Of a stretch of DNA of 64,000 nt, positions 20,992 to 32,646 are shown one piece after another. The DNA comes from Lycium barbarum (Eukaryota; Streptophyta; Magnoliopsida; Solanales; Solanaceae). Location: contig NC_083339.1 in assembly GCF_019175385.1 (NCBI RefSeq), positions 84,122,120 through 84,186,119 on the forward strand, given 5' to 3'. Under the pieces are notes generated by a model, which was not told where the DNA came from, made no database searches, and saw nothing but the letters and a program-made list of their open reading frames with translations. Position numbers and translations under genes: made by a program. Numbering within the stretch: the stretch's first letter is position 1; each line of letters begins with the position of its first letter.

Positions 20992-23798
20992 CTATTATTG
21001 TAAGCAAATTCAATGAGTGGCAAATGATCATCCCAATTTCCTCCAAAATATATCATACATGCTCGCAACATATCTTCAAGAGTCTGAATGGTACGTCCGG
21101 CCTGCCCATCGGTCTGTGGGTGAAACGCCGTGCTAAGGCGCACTTGGGTCCCTAAACCCTCTTGGAAAGACTCCCAAAACTTAGCTGTGAACTGAGTCCC
21201 TCTATCAGAGATAATAGATACCGGAACGCCATGGAGTCTCACTATCTCTTTAAGATAAAGCCTCGCATAATCTTCTGCCACATAGGTCGTCCTGACCGGT
21301 AAGAAATGAGCTGACTTTGTGAGTCTATCCACAATCACCCATATGGAATCATACTTACGTCGAGAACAGGGTAACCCTGTAATGAAATCCATATTAATCA
21401 CTTCCCACTTCCAAGTTGGGATTTCTATAGCTTGCAATAAGCCACCCAGTTTTTGGAGCTCGATCTTCACTTGTTGGCAATTAGGACATTGAGCTACAAA
21501 TTCCGCTACGTCTTTCTTCATCCCATTCCACCAATATATAGACTTAAGATCATGATACATTTTCGTCGCTCCAGGGTGAACGGAGTAACGAGAAAAATGA
21601 GCTTCCCTCAATATTTGGTGACGTAGACCTACCACATCGGGAACACATAACCTGCCTCGACATCGGAGAACTCCGTCTTCCGAAATATCAAATGATGACT
21701 CCTCCTTCTGATGGAGTGTATCTCTGTACTGCATTAGCATGGGATCCTTATATTGTCGCTCTTTTACTTCTGCTACTAGCGATGAAACGGCTGAATTCTG
21801 AATAGTAGCTCCGCTGCTACCTGAGTCCACTACTCGGACTCCTAGGCTCGCTAACTGTTGAAGCTCATGGGCCATCTCTTTGTTTTCTGGTCGTACATCC
21901 CTTAGACTTCCCATGGATCTGCGGCTAAGAGCGTCAGCCAGAACCTTAGCCTTACCGCGGTGATACAAGATATCAATATCGTAATCCTTTAGCAACTCCA
22001 ACCATCGTCGTTGTCGCAAATTCAACTCTTTCTACTTGAAGATATACTGAAGGCTTTTATGATCTGTATAAACATCCACATAGACACCATATAAATAATG
22101 TCGCCATATCTTTAATGCATGGACCACTGCGGCTAATTCTAAATCATGGGTCGGGTAATTCTGTTCATGTTTCCGCAATTGCCTAGAAGCGTACGCAATC
22201 ACCTTACCGTGTTGCATCAGTACACAACCTAGCCCGACGCCTGAAGCATCACAATAAATAACATATCCTTCCAATCCCTCTGGAAGTGTCAAGACTGAGG
22301 CTGAAGTCAATCGGTCTTTCAACTCTTGGAAACTATGCTCGCAAGCATCTGTCCATTGAAACTTAGCTGACTTCTGAGTCAACTTGGTGAGTGGCGCAGA
22401 AATAGAAGAAAAACCCTCAACAAATCTTCTGTAATAGCCTGCTAAGCCCAAAAAGCTACGAACCTCCGTAGGAGTCGTGGGCCTTGGCCAAGTTTTCACG
22501 GCCTCGATCTTTTGGCTATCCACTCGAATACCATCAGCTGCAACAATATGGCCCAGAAATGATACCGTGTTCAACCAAAACTCACACTTGGAGAATTTTG
22601 CAAACAACTCTCGAGCTCGAAGAACTCCAAGGACAATTCGCAAATGATCCGCATGCTCGTCCTCGGATCTAGAATACACTAAGATGTCGTCGATGAATAC
22701 AATTATAAATAGATCCAGAAAAGGTCTGAATACATTGTTCATTAGGTCCATAAACACTGTCGGGGCATTAGTTAACCCAAACGACATTACTCGGAACTCG
22801 AAATGGCCATATCTTGTTCTGAAAGCTGTCTTAGGGATATCTTTCTCCCTAACTGTTACGTGGTGATACCCGGACCTCAAATCAATCTTTGAAAACCATT
22901 TGGCACCTTGCAATTGATCAAATAAATCACCAATCCTCGGGACGGGATACTTTTTCTTAATCATCACTTTATTCAATTGCCGATAATCAATGCACATTCT
23001 CAAGGAGCCATCCTTCTTCCGGACGAACAATACGGGTACTTCCCACAGGGATGAACTAGGCCTAATGAAGCCTTTTTCAAGCAAGTCTTTCAATTGCTCC
23101 TTCAACTCTTTCAACTCTGCGGGTGCCATTCTATAGGGAGGAATAGATATGGGTTTAGTGTCTGGCAACACATCAATCGCAAAATCGATCTCTCGCTCGA
23201 GAGGAAGACCGGGAAGCTCTTCCGGGAACACATCCGGAAATTCGTTCACTACCAGAACTGACTGAAGAGTCGGCGACTCAACTTCTACATCTTGAACTCG
23301 CACTAGTTGATAAGTACACCCTTTCGTGATCATTTTCCTTGCCTTTAGATAGGAAATAAACCTACCTTTTGGTGATGCCGCATTCCCTTTCCATTCTAAG
23401 ACTGGTTCTCCCGGAAACTGGTAACGAACGATCTTCATTCGGCAATCAACATTGGCATAACAAGAAGCCAACCAATCCATGCCCATAATAACGTCAAAAT
23501 CTACCATTTGTAGCTCATTGAAATCAATAATGGTGCGACGATCACAAATCACAACCACACAATTCCTATATACTCGGCTAGCTATTACCGATTTACCCAC
23601 GGGTGTAGACACCTCAAAAGGCTTGATAGACTCCGGCTCAATTATAAATCGACCCGCAATATATGGAGTAACATTTGATAGTGTAGAGCCCGGATCAATC
23701 AAAGCATATACATCATGAGAGAATACCGATAATATACCTGTGACCACATCAGGAGAAGACTCAAGATCTTGGCATCCAGCCAAAGCATAAATACGGTG
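20992..23798 (-). pseudogene. R4 Pol: protease, RT, RNase H and integrase (truncated)
   Basis: Protease has [12 protein letters not shown] has [10 protein letters not shown] intact. RNase H has YCDAS and YTDHKS. TAG at 22032-22034 (CAG in relatives) falls between RNase H and the integrase. Integrase keeps the HHCC finger (CPNCQQ) and the first two core Asp residues, but the glutamate of DX35E reads Gly at codon 21096-21098. The gene is cut at 20992 within the integrase by the R2 LTR. The apparent ORF to 20967 runs into that LTR. All parts are in one frame. Confidence 0.88.
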
Positions 23799-24275
23799 CT
23801 AAGGACCGCTAGTACTGGGAACTCTGCCTCTACCTCTACCATGGTGGACTGGCACATGTGAACCTGGCCCCGTAGGGCGTACAGATGCCGTGGATCCGGC
23901 TACCGACCGTGATGGCTGGGTCCTACCTCTACCTTGCACTGACGGGCAATCATGCATAATATGGCCCGGTAGACCACATGAATAGCAAACATCTGAACGC
24001 AATCGGCATTGACCCCAATGCGACTTCCCACACTGGGAACATCGTGGTATAGCTGGCCTTGACTGGCCTGAATAACCTCTAATCTGGGACCCCAAATAAT
24101 TCTGACTCGGCCCGGGATGAGTAGATCTATCAAGGCTCTGGCCTGAAAACCGTGGAGGTTCACTGGTCATAGAATAGCCCGAATGTCTAGGGAACTGTTT
24201 CCTATGTCCGCCTCTAGACTCACTTATTGGGCCCGAAGATCTGGCCCTCTTGCTATGCCTCCTATCCTGTTCACG
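23799..24275 (-). pseudogene. R4 Gag, C-terminal part with CCHC knuckle
   Basis: It encodes a basic Arg/Ser/Gly-rich linker, CSQCGKSHWGQC, and the knuckle CYSCGLPGHIMHDC. A TAG at 23799-23801 (CAG in R7) separates it from protease. R5 is inserted at the upstream end (duplication TTCAC at 24276-24280 and 35736-35740). Confidence 0.85.
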
Positions 24276-24676
24276 TTCACTGTCACGACCCAACCCCGTA
24301 GGCCGTGACTTGTGCCCGAATTGGACACTCATATTTATCTGTTAACTCTAATAATTTATAATTAGCATGTCATGATCTCATTTGTATGTAAGAAGATAGT
24401 GAGTTATTTAGATTTGTCAAGTTCTGTATGCCTTAGTCATCCATCTCCCGAGGAGTTGCACTTATCAAACAACCACATTTATATATATTCCTAAGCAAGC
24501 CGACAAGGCTGCCACGATATACAAAATACCAAACATACACACATATGCAAGCCGACAAGGCTGCCATTACGACTGGGTACGCCCCAAACTTAAGTCAAAA
24601 CATAAAACACATCAACAACTGTAAACAGACCCACACCGATGTCCACAGACTTCTAAGAGTAACGACCGTATTATGT

Positions 24677-24895
24677 GGTGGGACAGGGCCCCGGCGTACC
24701 CAAATAAACACATACGGACACAACATAAGGAGGTTATACCACAAGCTAGCTCCGGAACAAAGGAGCAGCCCAAAATAGCTGAAGGATGATCTAAGCTGGC
24801 GGATCTCCAAAGCGAGCGTCTGTACCTGCGGGCATGAACGCAGCCCCCCGAAGGAAGGGGGTCAGTACGGAATATGTACTGAATATGTAAAGCTT
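24677..24895 (-). other. Conserved LTR hairpin module (R5 3' LTR)
   Basis: H1 is TCAGTAC/GTACTGA. H2 is CCCCC/GGGGG followed by CATGCCCGCAG|GTACAG. H3 at 24677-24695 has two changes against the 5' LTR copy that weaken its stem. Confidence 0.6.
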
Positions 24896-25062
24896 GAAAC
24901 ATAGTATAGAATTATATTGAGACACGGTACATAGGATGCATTGCAACAACAGAATTTCATAAAACTTGCCTTTGAACATATTTCATCTGTATCATTCTCA
25001 TATCATTGCTATTATAGAGTTTTGTAGTCAAAGCTGCATAATCATTCTGTATAAAACATACA

Positions 25063-25300
25063 TGACGTGTCCCGACCCTTTTTATGAGGGACTCGTTAAT
25101 TTAAAATCATAGCATCATAACATAAACATAGACGTGTCCTGGCCCTTTCCTGAGGGACTCGGTAATAAGGAATATGCCCTCCTGGCCACCATCATCTCCA
25201 TATCATCATATCATCATATCATCACATCATCACATCATCATATCATCATCATATATATATACATAACGTGTCCCGGCCCTCTAGTGAGGGGCTCGGTGAT
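25063..25300 (-). repeat. Three GTCCCGGCCCT-type blocks plus ATC microsatellite
   Basis: Imperfect repeats (starts near 25066, 25131, 25267), each with a potential GTCCC/GGGAC stem. The ATC/CATCAT microsatellite is at 25191-25260. The 5' LTR copy is at about 33413-33640. Confidence 0.65.
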
Positions 25301-27446
25301 TAATATAATAAATGTACGCACGAAAACGTACCCTGGCCCGGGACTCAGTGAAGGATATAGCGGTAAGCACGAGCAGAATAATAAGCAACCACATATATGC
25401 AAATCATCTTTTTAGACTGAAGGGATAAGCAACTAACCCGCTCTAAGTGTCAAAATAATGTTCACCTTCAGTTCATTTCAAGCCTCATAACAAACTATTA
25501 CAAGAAACGTTTTAGACTTCATGTACATATGTCACTTTAATATGGTATAGCTTTTGGAAGTCAAGTATGTCTTTAGTTGTGCAATTCTTTAAGTATAGGA
25601 ACTTTCATGCATCGTTCATTAGTCACTCATACTGTAGGTACATGACAATAACATTAGTGAAATATAGATTCATAAGCCATACATGAACTAGAGAATAGAA
25701 TTTACCCCAAAATTCATATCGTTTCATTCTTACGTCTAGGACATGCCAAAAGAAAGAAGGAATAGGCTTTACATACCTTTTGCGTTTAGTTGTATTCTAA
25801 CTTGTACTTGCTGCCCAACAATACTTATCCTATATCAAGATGTGAAGAACTACAATTAGTCTACAAGGGCATTCAACACGTATTGTGACATTCACAACTC
25901 CTTTCTAACAATTAAACGACGTTTCGTTCGCATTTAACCCAACTAGCGTTACAAGCTAACATGGCTAGTCGTTCTTTCATATATTGATCAAAACTTGTTT
26001 AAGCATGAATTAGGGAACTTGGGCAGTCCCTACACCACCCAAAATAGTCTCATACACACGGCAACCCAACACACACATCATTTCCATTCTTACTTAGCAA
26101 TTTTCCAGTTTTAACTTGCAACAACACAACACTTTTCATGACTTTACTTTCATGAAATCTTGGAACTGTTTTAGCATCATCTTCACTCTTACAACAGCCC
26201 ACAATCAGTTCAGTTTTAACTTGAATCATGGCATTTTACATTCACTACACGTTTGCAACAAAAACCAACATTCAACACACACAATTTCACTTCTAATCCC
26301 TAAAACTGTCCACGGTTTTTGGACTGCCCCTACCCCTCAACATAATTCGTTTCTTGAACACCTTAATTTACATATTCAACATGCATACAATACACTACAA
26401 TTTCCACAACAACAACAATCAAATTATAGCCCAAAACAGTCCATGAATTCGTCCAAAACAGCCCCCTACCCGGTTTCATCACAACTACTCCAACTTCATG
26501 ATTTTCATTCGTTTATCCAACTACAATGCATTCAATTCATTTCCAATACATGTTCAACAAGATTAAGCATGACTTCATCAGAATCTTCAACACATGATTC
26601 ATTTTAAATTCGAGCAAAAACAGTCCAATAGCCAACATGCAACATCACAACCAAACTCCCACAATCTTTGTTCATTTACATATGTTGATACATATTCAAT
26701 TCACTAACAATACATGCACAATGAAATCAGTCATAAACTCACCTCACGCACGGATCACTCTCTACTTCAACTACAACCACAATCCAACAACAACATGCAT
26801 GAACTATACATTCAAATCATCATGCAACACAAGAAACAACAAACATTCTTACCTTTCAATCTTGTGCTTCACTTGGCCGAATTTCCAACTCTATTGAGTG
26901 CTTCACTTTCTTGTTTCTCTTCAACAACTAATACACTTTCTTACACACTAGATGAGGGATAGTTTTGATGGAGAAAAACTGGAATTTCTGGGCAGATATT
27001 TGGACCTCACTCTCGGCTAGCTCTTGGCCGAGAGTTTCCCTCTCTCTCTCTAAGTGTTCTCTCACTTTGTAGTGTTGAAATGGTGTAATGTAGTGAGATA
27101 TGAATCAGATTATTTTGTATGTACACTCCCTCAATTCTTTGGACATGTGTATCACACTAACTTGGGTCAATATTCTTTGACCAAGGCACTATAGTGCACG
27201 GCTAGCTATGTCCATTTAAATGGACTGATTTTTGGTCTTTCCAATCCCATTTATTAATCCAATTATGGTTAGTTTAATCCCAATTTTCCATTACTAGTTT
27301 AATGCCACACGTGAATTGTGAATAAATTGTGACTCGACTCGAAACCGGAAGTTAAAATCTCTACTTCATATCTTAAGATAGTCTTGCCTTTAACTTGTCG
27401 CGCTTATTTTAAAACGTCCCGACGTATGAAAATACGGGACATAACA

Positions 27447-27481
27447 TCCTCCCCCCCTTTAGAACATTCGTCCTCGAATGT
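27447..27481 (-). promoter_or_regulatory. Polypurine tract and adjoining hairpin (R5)
   Basis: The minus-strand AAAGGGGGGGAGGA abuts the 3' LTR. The ACATTCG/CGAATGT inverted repeat is at 27464-27481. Confidence 0.85.
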
Positions 27482-27568
27482 CGCTTTTATCTTGTTAGGT
27501 TCTATAAGGGTTTTGGGAAGGGTTTTCCTTATTGCTAACATATAAATTGAGCAGATAATTTAACACAA

Positions 27569-29248
27569 TCAAGTGAAGGAGTTTAATTTACCTGTAGATG
27601 TGGAAAACAAGTGAGGATATTTCTTTTTCATCTCCTCTTCAGCCTCCCAAGTCATCTCCTCCCTATTATTGTTCTGCCACAACACTTTAACCGACGCCAC
27701 ATCTTTTGTTCGTAACCTCCCGATTTGTCGATCAAGTATGGCAATAGGTTGCTCTTCATATGATAGCTCATCTGTTACCTGAATATCATCTGTAGGGAAC
27801 ACCCTGGAAGGATCGCCTATATACTTCCGAAGCATGGACACATGGAAGACCGGATGTACTGCTGCCAAATCCGCTGGCAGGTCTAACTCGTAAGCAACTT
27901 GGCCTACCTTACGAATGACCTGATAAGGTCCAATGTACCTTGGGCTCAACTTCCCTTTCTTGCCGAACCTCATAACACCCTTCATGGGTGACACTTTCAA
28001 GAACACCCAATCGCCAACCTGAAATTCCAAGTGTCGACGTCGATTATCCGCATACGCCTTCTGCCGACTCTGAGCTGCCAGTAATCTTTCCTGAATAAGT
28101 TTCACCTTATCGACAGCCTGCTGAATCATATCTGGGCCTATCAGCTTAGCCTCGCCAACATCAAACCAGCCTATAGGGGATCTGCATTTCCTGCCATACA
28201 GGGCTTCGTACGGCGCCATCTGAATGCTAGAGTGGTAACTGTTATTGTAAGCAAACTTGATAAGCGGCAAGTGATCCTCCCAGCTGCCTTTGAAATCAAT
28301 AACACAAGCTCTCAACATATCTTGTAGCGTCTGGATGGTACGCTCAGCCTGCCCGTCAGTCTGAGGATGAAATGCGGTGCTGAGACTCACCTGTGTCCCC
28401 AATCCCTCCTGGAAGGATCTCCAGAAGTTAGCTGTAAACTGGGCCCCTCTATCTGAGATAATAGCTGTGGGAACTCCATGAAGTCTCACTATCTCCTTAA
28501 GATACAATCGGGCATAATCCTCAGCTGAGTACGTAGTCCTGACTGGAAGAAAGTGGGCTGATTTTGTCAGTCTATCAACAATAACCCAGACAGAGTCCTT
28601 CTTCCGTGGAGTGCGAGGGAAACCTGTGACGAAGTTCATATTAATTACTTCCCATTTCCAGGTTGGAATTTCCATCTCCTGCAATAGCCCTCCGGGCTTC
28701 TGGTGCTCTATCTTGACCTGCTGACAATTTGGACACTGGGCCACAATTTCTGCTATGTCCTTTTTCATGCCGTTCCACCAGTACAAACACCTAAGATCAT
28801 GATACATTTTTGTCGATCCCGGGTGAATAGAATAACGAGCATAGTGTGCTTCCCCCATTACCTGCTGCCGCAACCCTGCAACCTCAGGTACACATAATCT
28901 GTCTCAGTATCGTAGTACTCCATCGGCTGACATCTTAAATGGGGTCTCGTCCTTCTGAAGTGTTGTATCTCTATAACGTACCAGAACAGGATCCTCATAT
29001 TGCCGTCTCTTTACCTCTTCTACAATAGAGGACTCAGCAACACCTCGTACAATAATGCTACCATTTTCAGAATCAGCCAAACGAACTCCAAGACTAGCTA
29101 GCTGATGAATCTCACGGACTATCTCTTTCTTTTCTGGTTGTACGCCTGCCAAACAAGCCATAGATTTACGGCTGAGTGCATCTGCTACCACATTAGCCTT
29201 TCCTGGGTGATATAGAATATCAACATCATAATCCTTCAGCAACTCTAA
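27569..29248 (-). pseudogene. R5 integrase with C-terminal chromodomain
   Basis: In frame with the upstream pol and interrupted by TGA at 28904-28906 (CGA by comparison). It contains the HHCC finger (H...[11 protein letters not shown]), the DDE core with the catalytic Glu retained (GQAERTIQ), a GPY/F-like segment (RYIGPYQVIRKV) and a chromodomain-like end (ILDRQIGRLRT...[19 protein letters not shown]). Such tails are thought to steer insertion to heterochromatin, which fits this nest. The core residues look usable; the defects are the stop codons. Confidence 0.9.
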
Positions 29249-31321
29249 CTATCTCCTCTGTCGCAAATTCAGTTCCTTCTGCTTAAAAATATACTGGAGA
29301 CTCTTATGATCTGTATAAATATCAACATGCACGCCATACAGATAATGTCTCCATATCTTCAAAGCATGTATCACTGCTGCCAACTCTAGGTCATATGTAG
29401 GATAATTTCTCTCATGTTTCCTGAGTTGTCGGGAGGCATAGGCTATAACTCTGCCATGCTGCATCAACACGCAACCCAACCCAACACCGGAAGCATCAAA
29501 ATAAACAACATAGCCATCTGGCCCCTCAGGAAGAGTTAGAACAGGAGCTGTAGTCAACTTATCTTTCAATAATTGAAAACTCCGTTCACAAGCATCGGTC
29601 CACTGGAATTTGGCTGCCTTCTGTGTTAGCCTTGTTAAAGGCGCTGAAATAGAGGCAAACTTTTCTACAAATCTCCTGTAATACCCTGCCAGCCCCAGAA
29701 AACTACGTACCTCAGTAGGCGTCGTAGGTCTAGGCCAAGTTTTGACGGCCTCAATTTTCTGCGAATCTACCCGAATACCATCTGCTCCAACAATATGCCC
29801 CAGAAATGCTACAGAAGTCAACCAGAATTCACATTTAGAGAACTTAGCATATAACTTCTGGAGCTGGAGTACCCTGAGTACTGTCCTCAAATGCTCTGCA
29901 TGCTCTTCTTCCGATCGTGAATAGATCAGAATATCATCAATGAATACAATCACGAACAAGTCAAGGAATGGCTTAAATACCCTGTTCATCAAGTCCATGA
30001 ACACTGCTGGAGCATTGGTCAGCCCAAAAGACATCACTCTAAACTCGTAATGTCCATATTGAGTCCTGAATGCAGTCTTCGGAATATCTGTCTCCCATAC
30101 CCGCACCTGGTGATAACCTGACCGCAAGTCTATCTTTGAGAAGCATTTAGCACCCTGCAACTGATCAAATAAATCATCAATCCTGGGGAGGGGATATCTG
30201 TTCTTTATCGTGATTTTGTTCAGCTGCCTATAATCAATGCACATTCGCAGCGACCCATCTTTCTTCCGTACAAATAATACTGGTGCTCCCCAAGGTGATG
30301 TACTGGGCCTGATGAAACCCTTTTCCAGCAAATCTCTCAGTTTCTCCTTCAATTCTTTCAACTCTGCAGGTGCCATTCTGTAAGGAGGAATAGATATAGG
30401 TTGAGTGTTTGGCAATACATCTATAGTGAACTCTATCTCACGTTCAGGAGGAAGGCCTGGAAGTTCATCTGGAAATACACCTGGAAATTCATTAACCACC
30501 GGGACAGATTGTAGAGTCGGTGATTCTGCTTTCAAGTCATGCACACGAACCAGGTGATAAATATAGCCTTTTCTAACCATCTTCCTTGCCTTGAGGTATG
30601 AAATAAACTTACCCCTAGGCGATGTTGTGTTCCCCCTCCACTCTATAATTGGTTCCCCTGGAAACTGAAACCGAACTAATTTGCCTCGGCAATCAACGTT
30701 AGCATAGCAGGAAGCTAACCAATCCATCCCCATAATAACATCGAACTCAGTCATAGCTAACTCTATCAAATCTGCCCTGGTACAGCGATTACATATGACT
30801 ACCAAACAATCTTTATATACTAGCTCTGCCAAGACAAAATCCCCTACTGGTGTAGCTACCTCAAATGGTTCTATAGGTTCAGATTTTATCCCAATTTTAC
30901 TAGCAACAAAAGGGGAAATATATGATAATGTGGAACCGGGGTCTATCAATGCATATACATCTCGGGAGAAAATCGATAATGTACCTGTGACCACATTTGG
31001 CGACGCTTCCTGATCCTGTCTGCTGGCTAAAGCATATAAACGGTTGGAAGGACCGCCAGGACTAGAAGCCCCTCCACGGCCTCTGCCACGGCCTGCTAGT
31101 GTCGGAATAACTTGCCCCATAGGGCGCATAGCAACTGAAGAAGAAGAAGAACCCGCAACTGATCCCGTAGGCTGAGCTGGCCCACCTGCCCCACCCCCAA
31201 ATCGACATTCCCTCATAGTATGGCCCTGACGGCCGCAAGAAAAGCAAGCACCAGTAATAAGACGGCATTCCCCTGGATGGCGTCTGCCACATCGAGGACA
31301 TGGGGGTACAGGTGGTCTCAT
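29249..31321 (-). pseudogene. R5 CCHC knuckle, protease, RT and RNase H
   Basis: 690 codons bounded by stop codons on both sides. It starts with [12 protein letters not shown] and the knuckle [14 protein letters not shown]. Protease has [10 protein letters not shown] (D127 of this segment). RT has [19 protein letters not shown] and [10 protein letters not shown]. RNase H ends with [12 protein letters not shown]. The terminal TAG (29249-29251) replaces the Trp of the conserved RQRRW. All catalytic motifs that I can see are intact. Confidence 0.92.
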
Positions 31322-32440
31322 CTAGCCCGAATTCCTGTGCGTCTGGAACCCTGAAGTCATGGAGCTTTGACCAGCTCCCGAATACCCCGTGCTATCAAAC
31401 CTTCTACCAGTAAATCGTGAAGGTGCACTCCGTGCCGGCTGGGAAGGATATCGACTATACTGCTGTTGGGGCTGCCCGCCCCGAAAGTCACCAGAATGAT
31501 ACCCAGCTGATCTAGCTCTCTTATGTTGACCCCTGTCCTGCTCCCTATCAACTCGACGCCCTCTCTGTCGACCCTCAACTCCCTGGGCATATGCCTGCAC
31601 TCGAGCGATATTTATACCGGGCTGAGATGCCATTGCCATGCAGCTATCAATCAAATAATTATCCAAGCCCATTACATAACGATGCACCCTATCTGTCATG
31701 TCAGCTACCATAGCGGGCGCGTACCTAGCCAGCGAATCAAACTCGATGCTATAGTCCCGAACACTTCTACCATTCTGCCTCAGGTGTATAAATCTGTCAA
31801 CTCTGGCTCGCCTCATCTCTGGAGGCAGAAAATGACCCAGAAAAGCCTCTACGAACTCGTTCCATACTGCTGGTGGAGCATCCTCACCCCTGGACAACTC
31901 CCAGGACTCATACCAATTAACTGCCACATCCCGCAACTGATAGGAAGCCAATTCGACCGACTCAGTCTCGGAAGATTTAGTCACCCGCAACGTACGCAGC
32001 ATCTGTCGAATAAACTCCTGTGGATCCTCTGCGGGCTTTGACCCATAGAACTCTGGGGGTTTACAAGTCAGAAAATCGCGAACCCTCAAACTGTCGCGTC
32101 TATCCGCATCATCACCTCCTAACCCACGTCTGCGAGCCTGTCCCGATACAAACCTAGTCAATAACTGTACTGCTTCACGCATAGCCCTATCCTCTGCCCC
32201 TGGCTGGGGAGCTGGAGGCTCGGTTGCTGGAGCCGCAGGAGCTGGTGGTAAGTCTGTCTCCTGACCTGCAGCTGCTGCTGCCCCAGGCTCCTCTGATAGT
32301 GATGGTGTAGCGGAGCTCGCTGACTGAATTCTAATCCCAGGCACATATTGGGAATAAGCTCTAGTGACTCTCCGGGTCCCACTGGTCTCCCCAACGACCG
32401 CTTTGCCCTTCTGGGCGGCTGTCGCCTTCTTTGGAGGCAT
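31322..32440 (-). pseudogene. R5 Gag
   Basis: The ATG at 32438-32440 (MPPKKATAAQKGK) lies 2 nt after TTTTCAG. The gag core is visible (EFYGSKPAEDPQEF, WYESWELSRGE, LPPEMRRARVDRF), then an Arg/Gln-rich linker. TAG at 31322-31324 (codon 373; Gln in relatives) separates it from the knuckle. Apart from this it is the best-preserved Gag of the window. Gag and pol share one frame, so no programmed shift is needed. Confidence 0.9.
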
Positions 32441-32489
32441 CGCTGAAAACATAGCAATCTGTTAGGGAAAAAGTTATCCTGATAATACA

Positions 32490-32505
32490 GCTCTATCGCA
32501 CGATC
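32490..32505 (-). other. Conserved leader motif (R5)
   Basis: GATCGTGCGATAGAGC on the minus strand. Confidence 0.5.
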
Positions 32506-32548
32506 TAGAATGAGAAGAAAAGATGACATCCTAAATGTCCTGTAGCTT

Positions 32549-32588
32549 CCTGTTTATAAACGTGGTGCATAACACATCGATAAACAAG
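32549..32588 (-). other. Post-PBS hairpin (R5)
   Basis: Same outer stem as R3, inner stem GATGTG/CACGTT using G-T pairs, loop TT plus ATGCAC (32565-32570). The loop palindrome is reduced to TGCA. Confidence 0.55.
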
Positions 32589-32630
32589 ACTCTACTAGAC
32601 ACAGTCTATGGACACTCCGAGGATTTAACC

Positions 32631-32642
32631 GCTCTGATACCA
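32631..32642 (-). promoter_or_regulatory. Primer-binding site, tRNA-iMet (R5)
   Basis: TGGTATCAGAGC on the minus strand, 4 nt from the LTR. Confidence 0.93.
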
Positions 32643-32646
32643 CTTT

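Larger units (their letters stand above)
24281..27446 (-). repeat. R5 3' LTR
   Basis: 3166 bp, TGTCACGACC...GGACATAACA on the + strand. The donor AAAG|GTAAG is at 26853|26852 and the second donor GTATGT is at 25771-25776. Hairpins are at 24677-24695 (H3) and 24820-24895 (H1-H2). An ATC-rich microsatellite and three GTGTCCCGGCCCT...GAGGGACTCGG blocks lie at 25063-25300. Confidence 0.92.

Noticed and set aside
20967..21000. C-terminal end of R4 integrase at 20967
   Set aside because: The last codons read into the R2 LTR; the real gene is cut at 20992.
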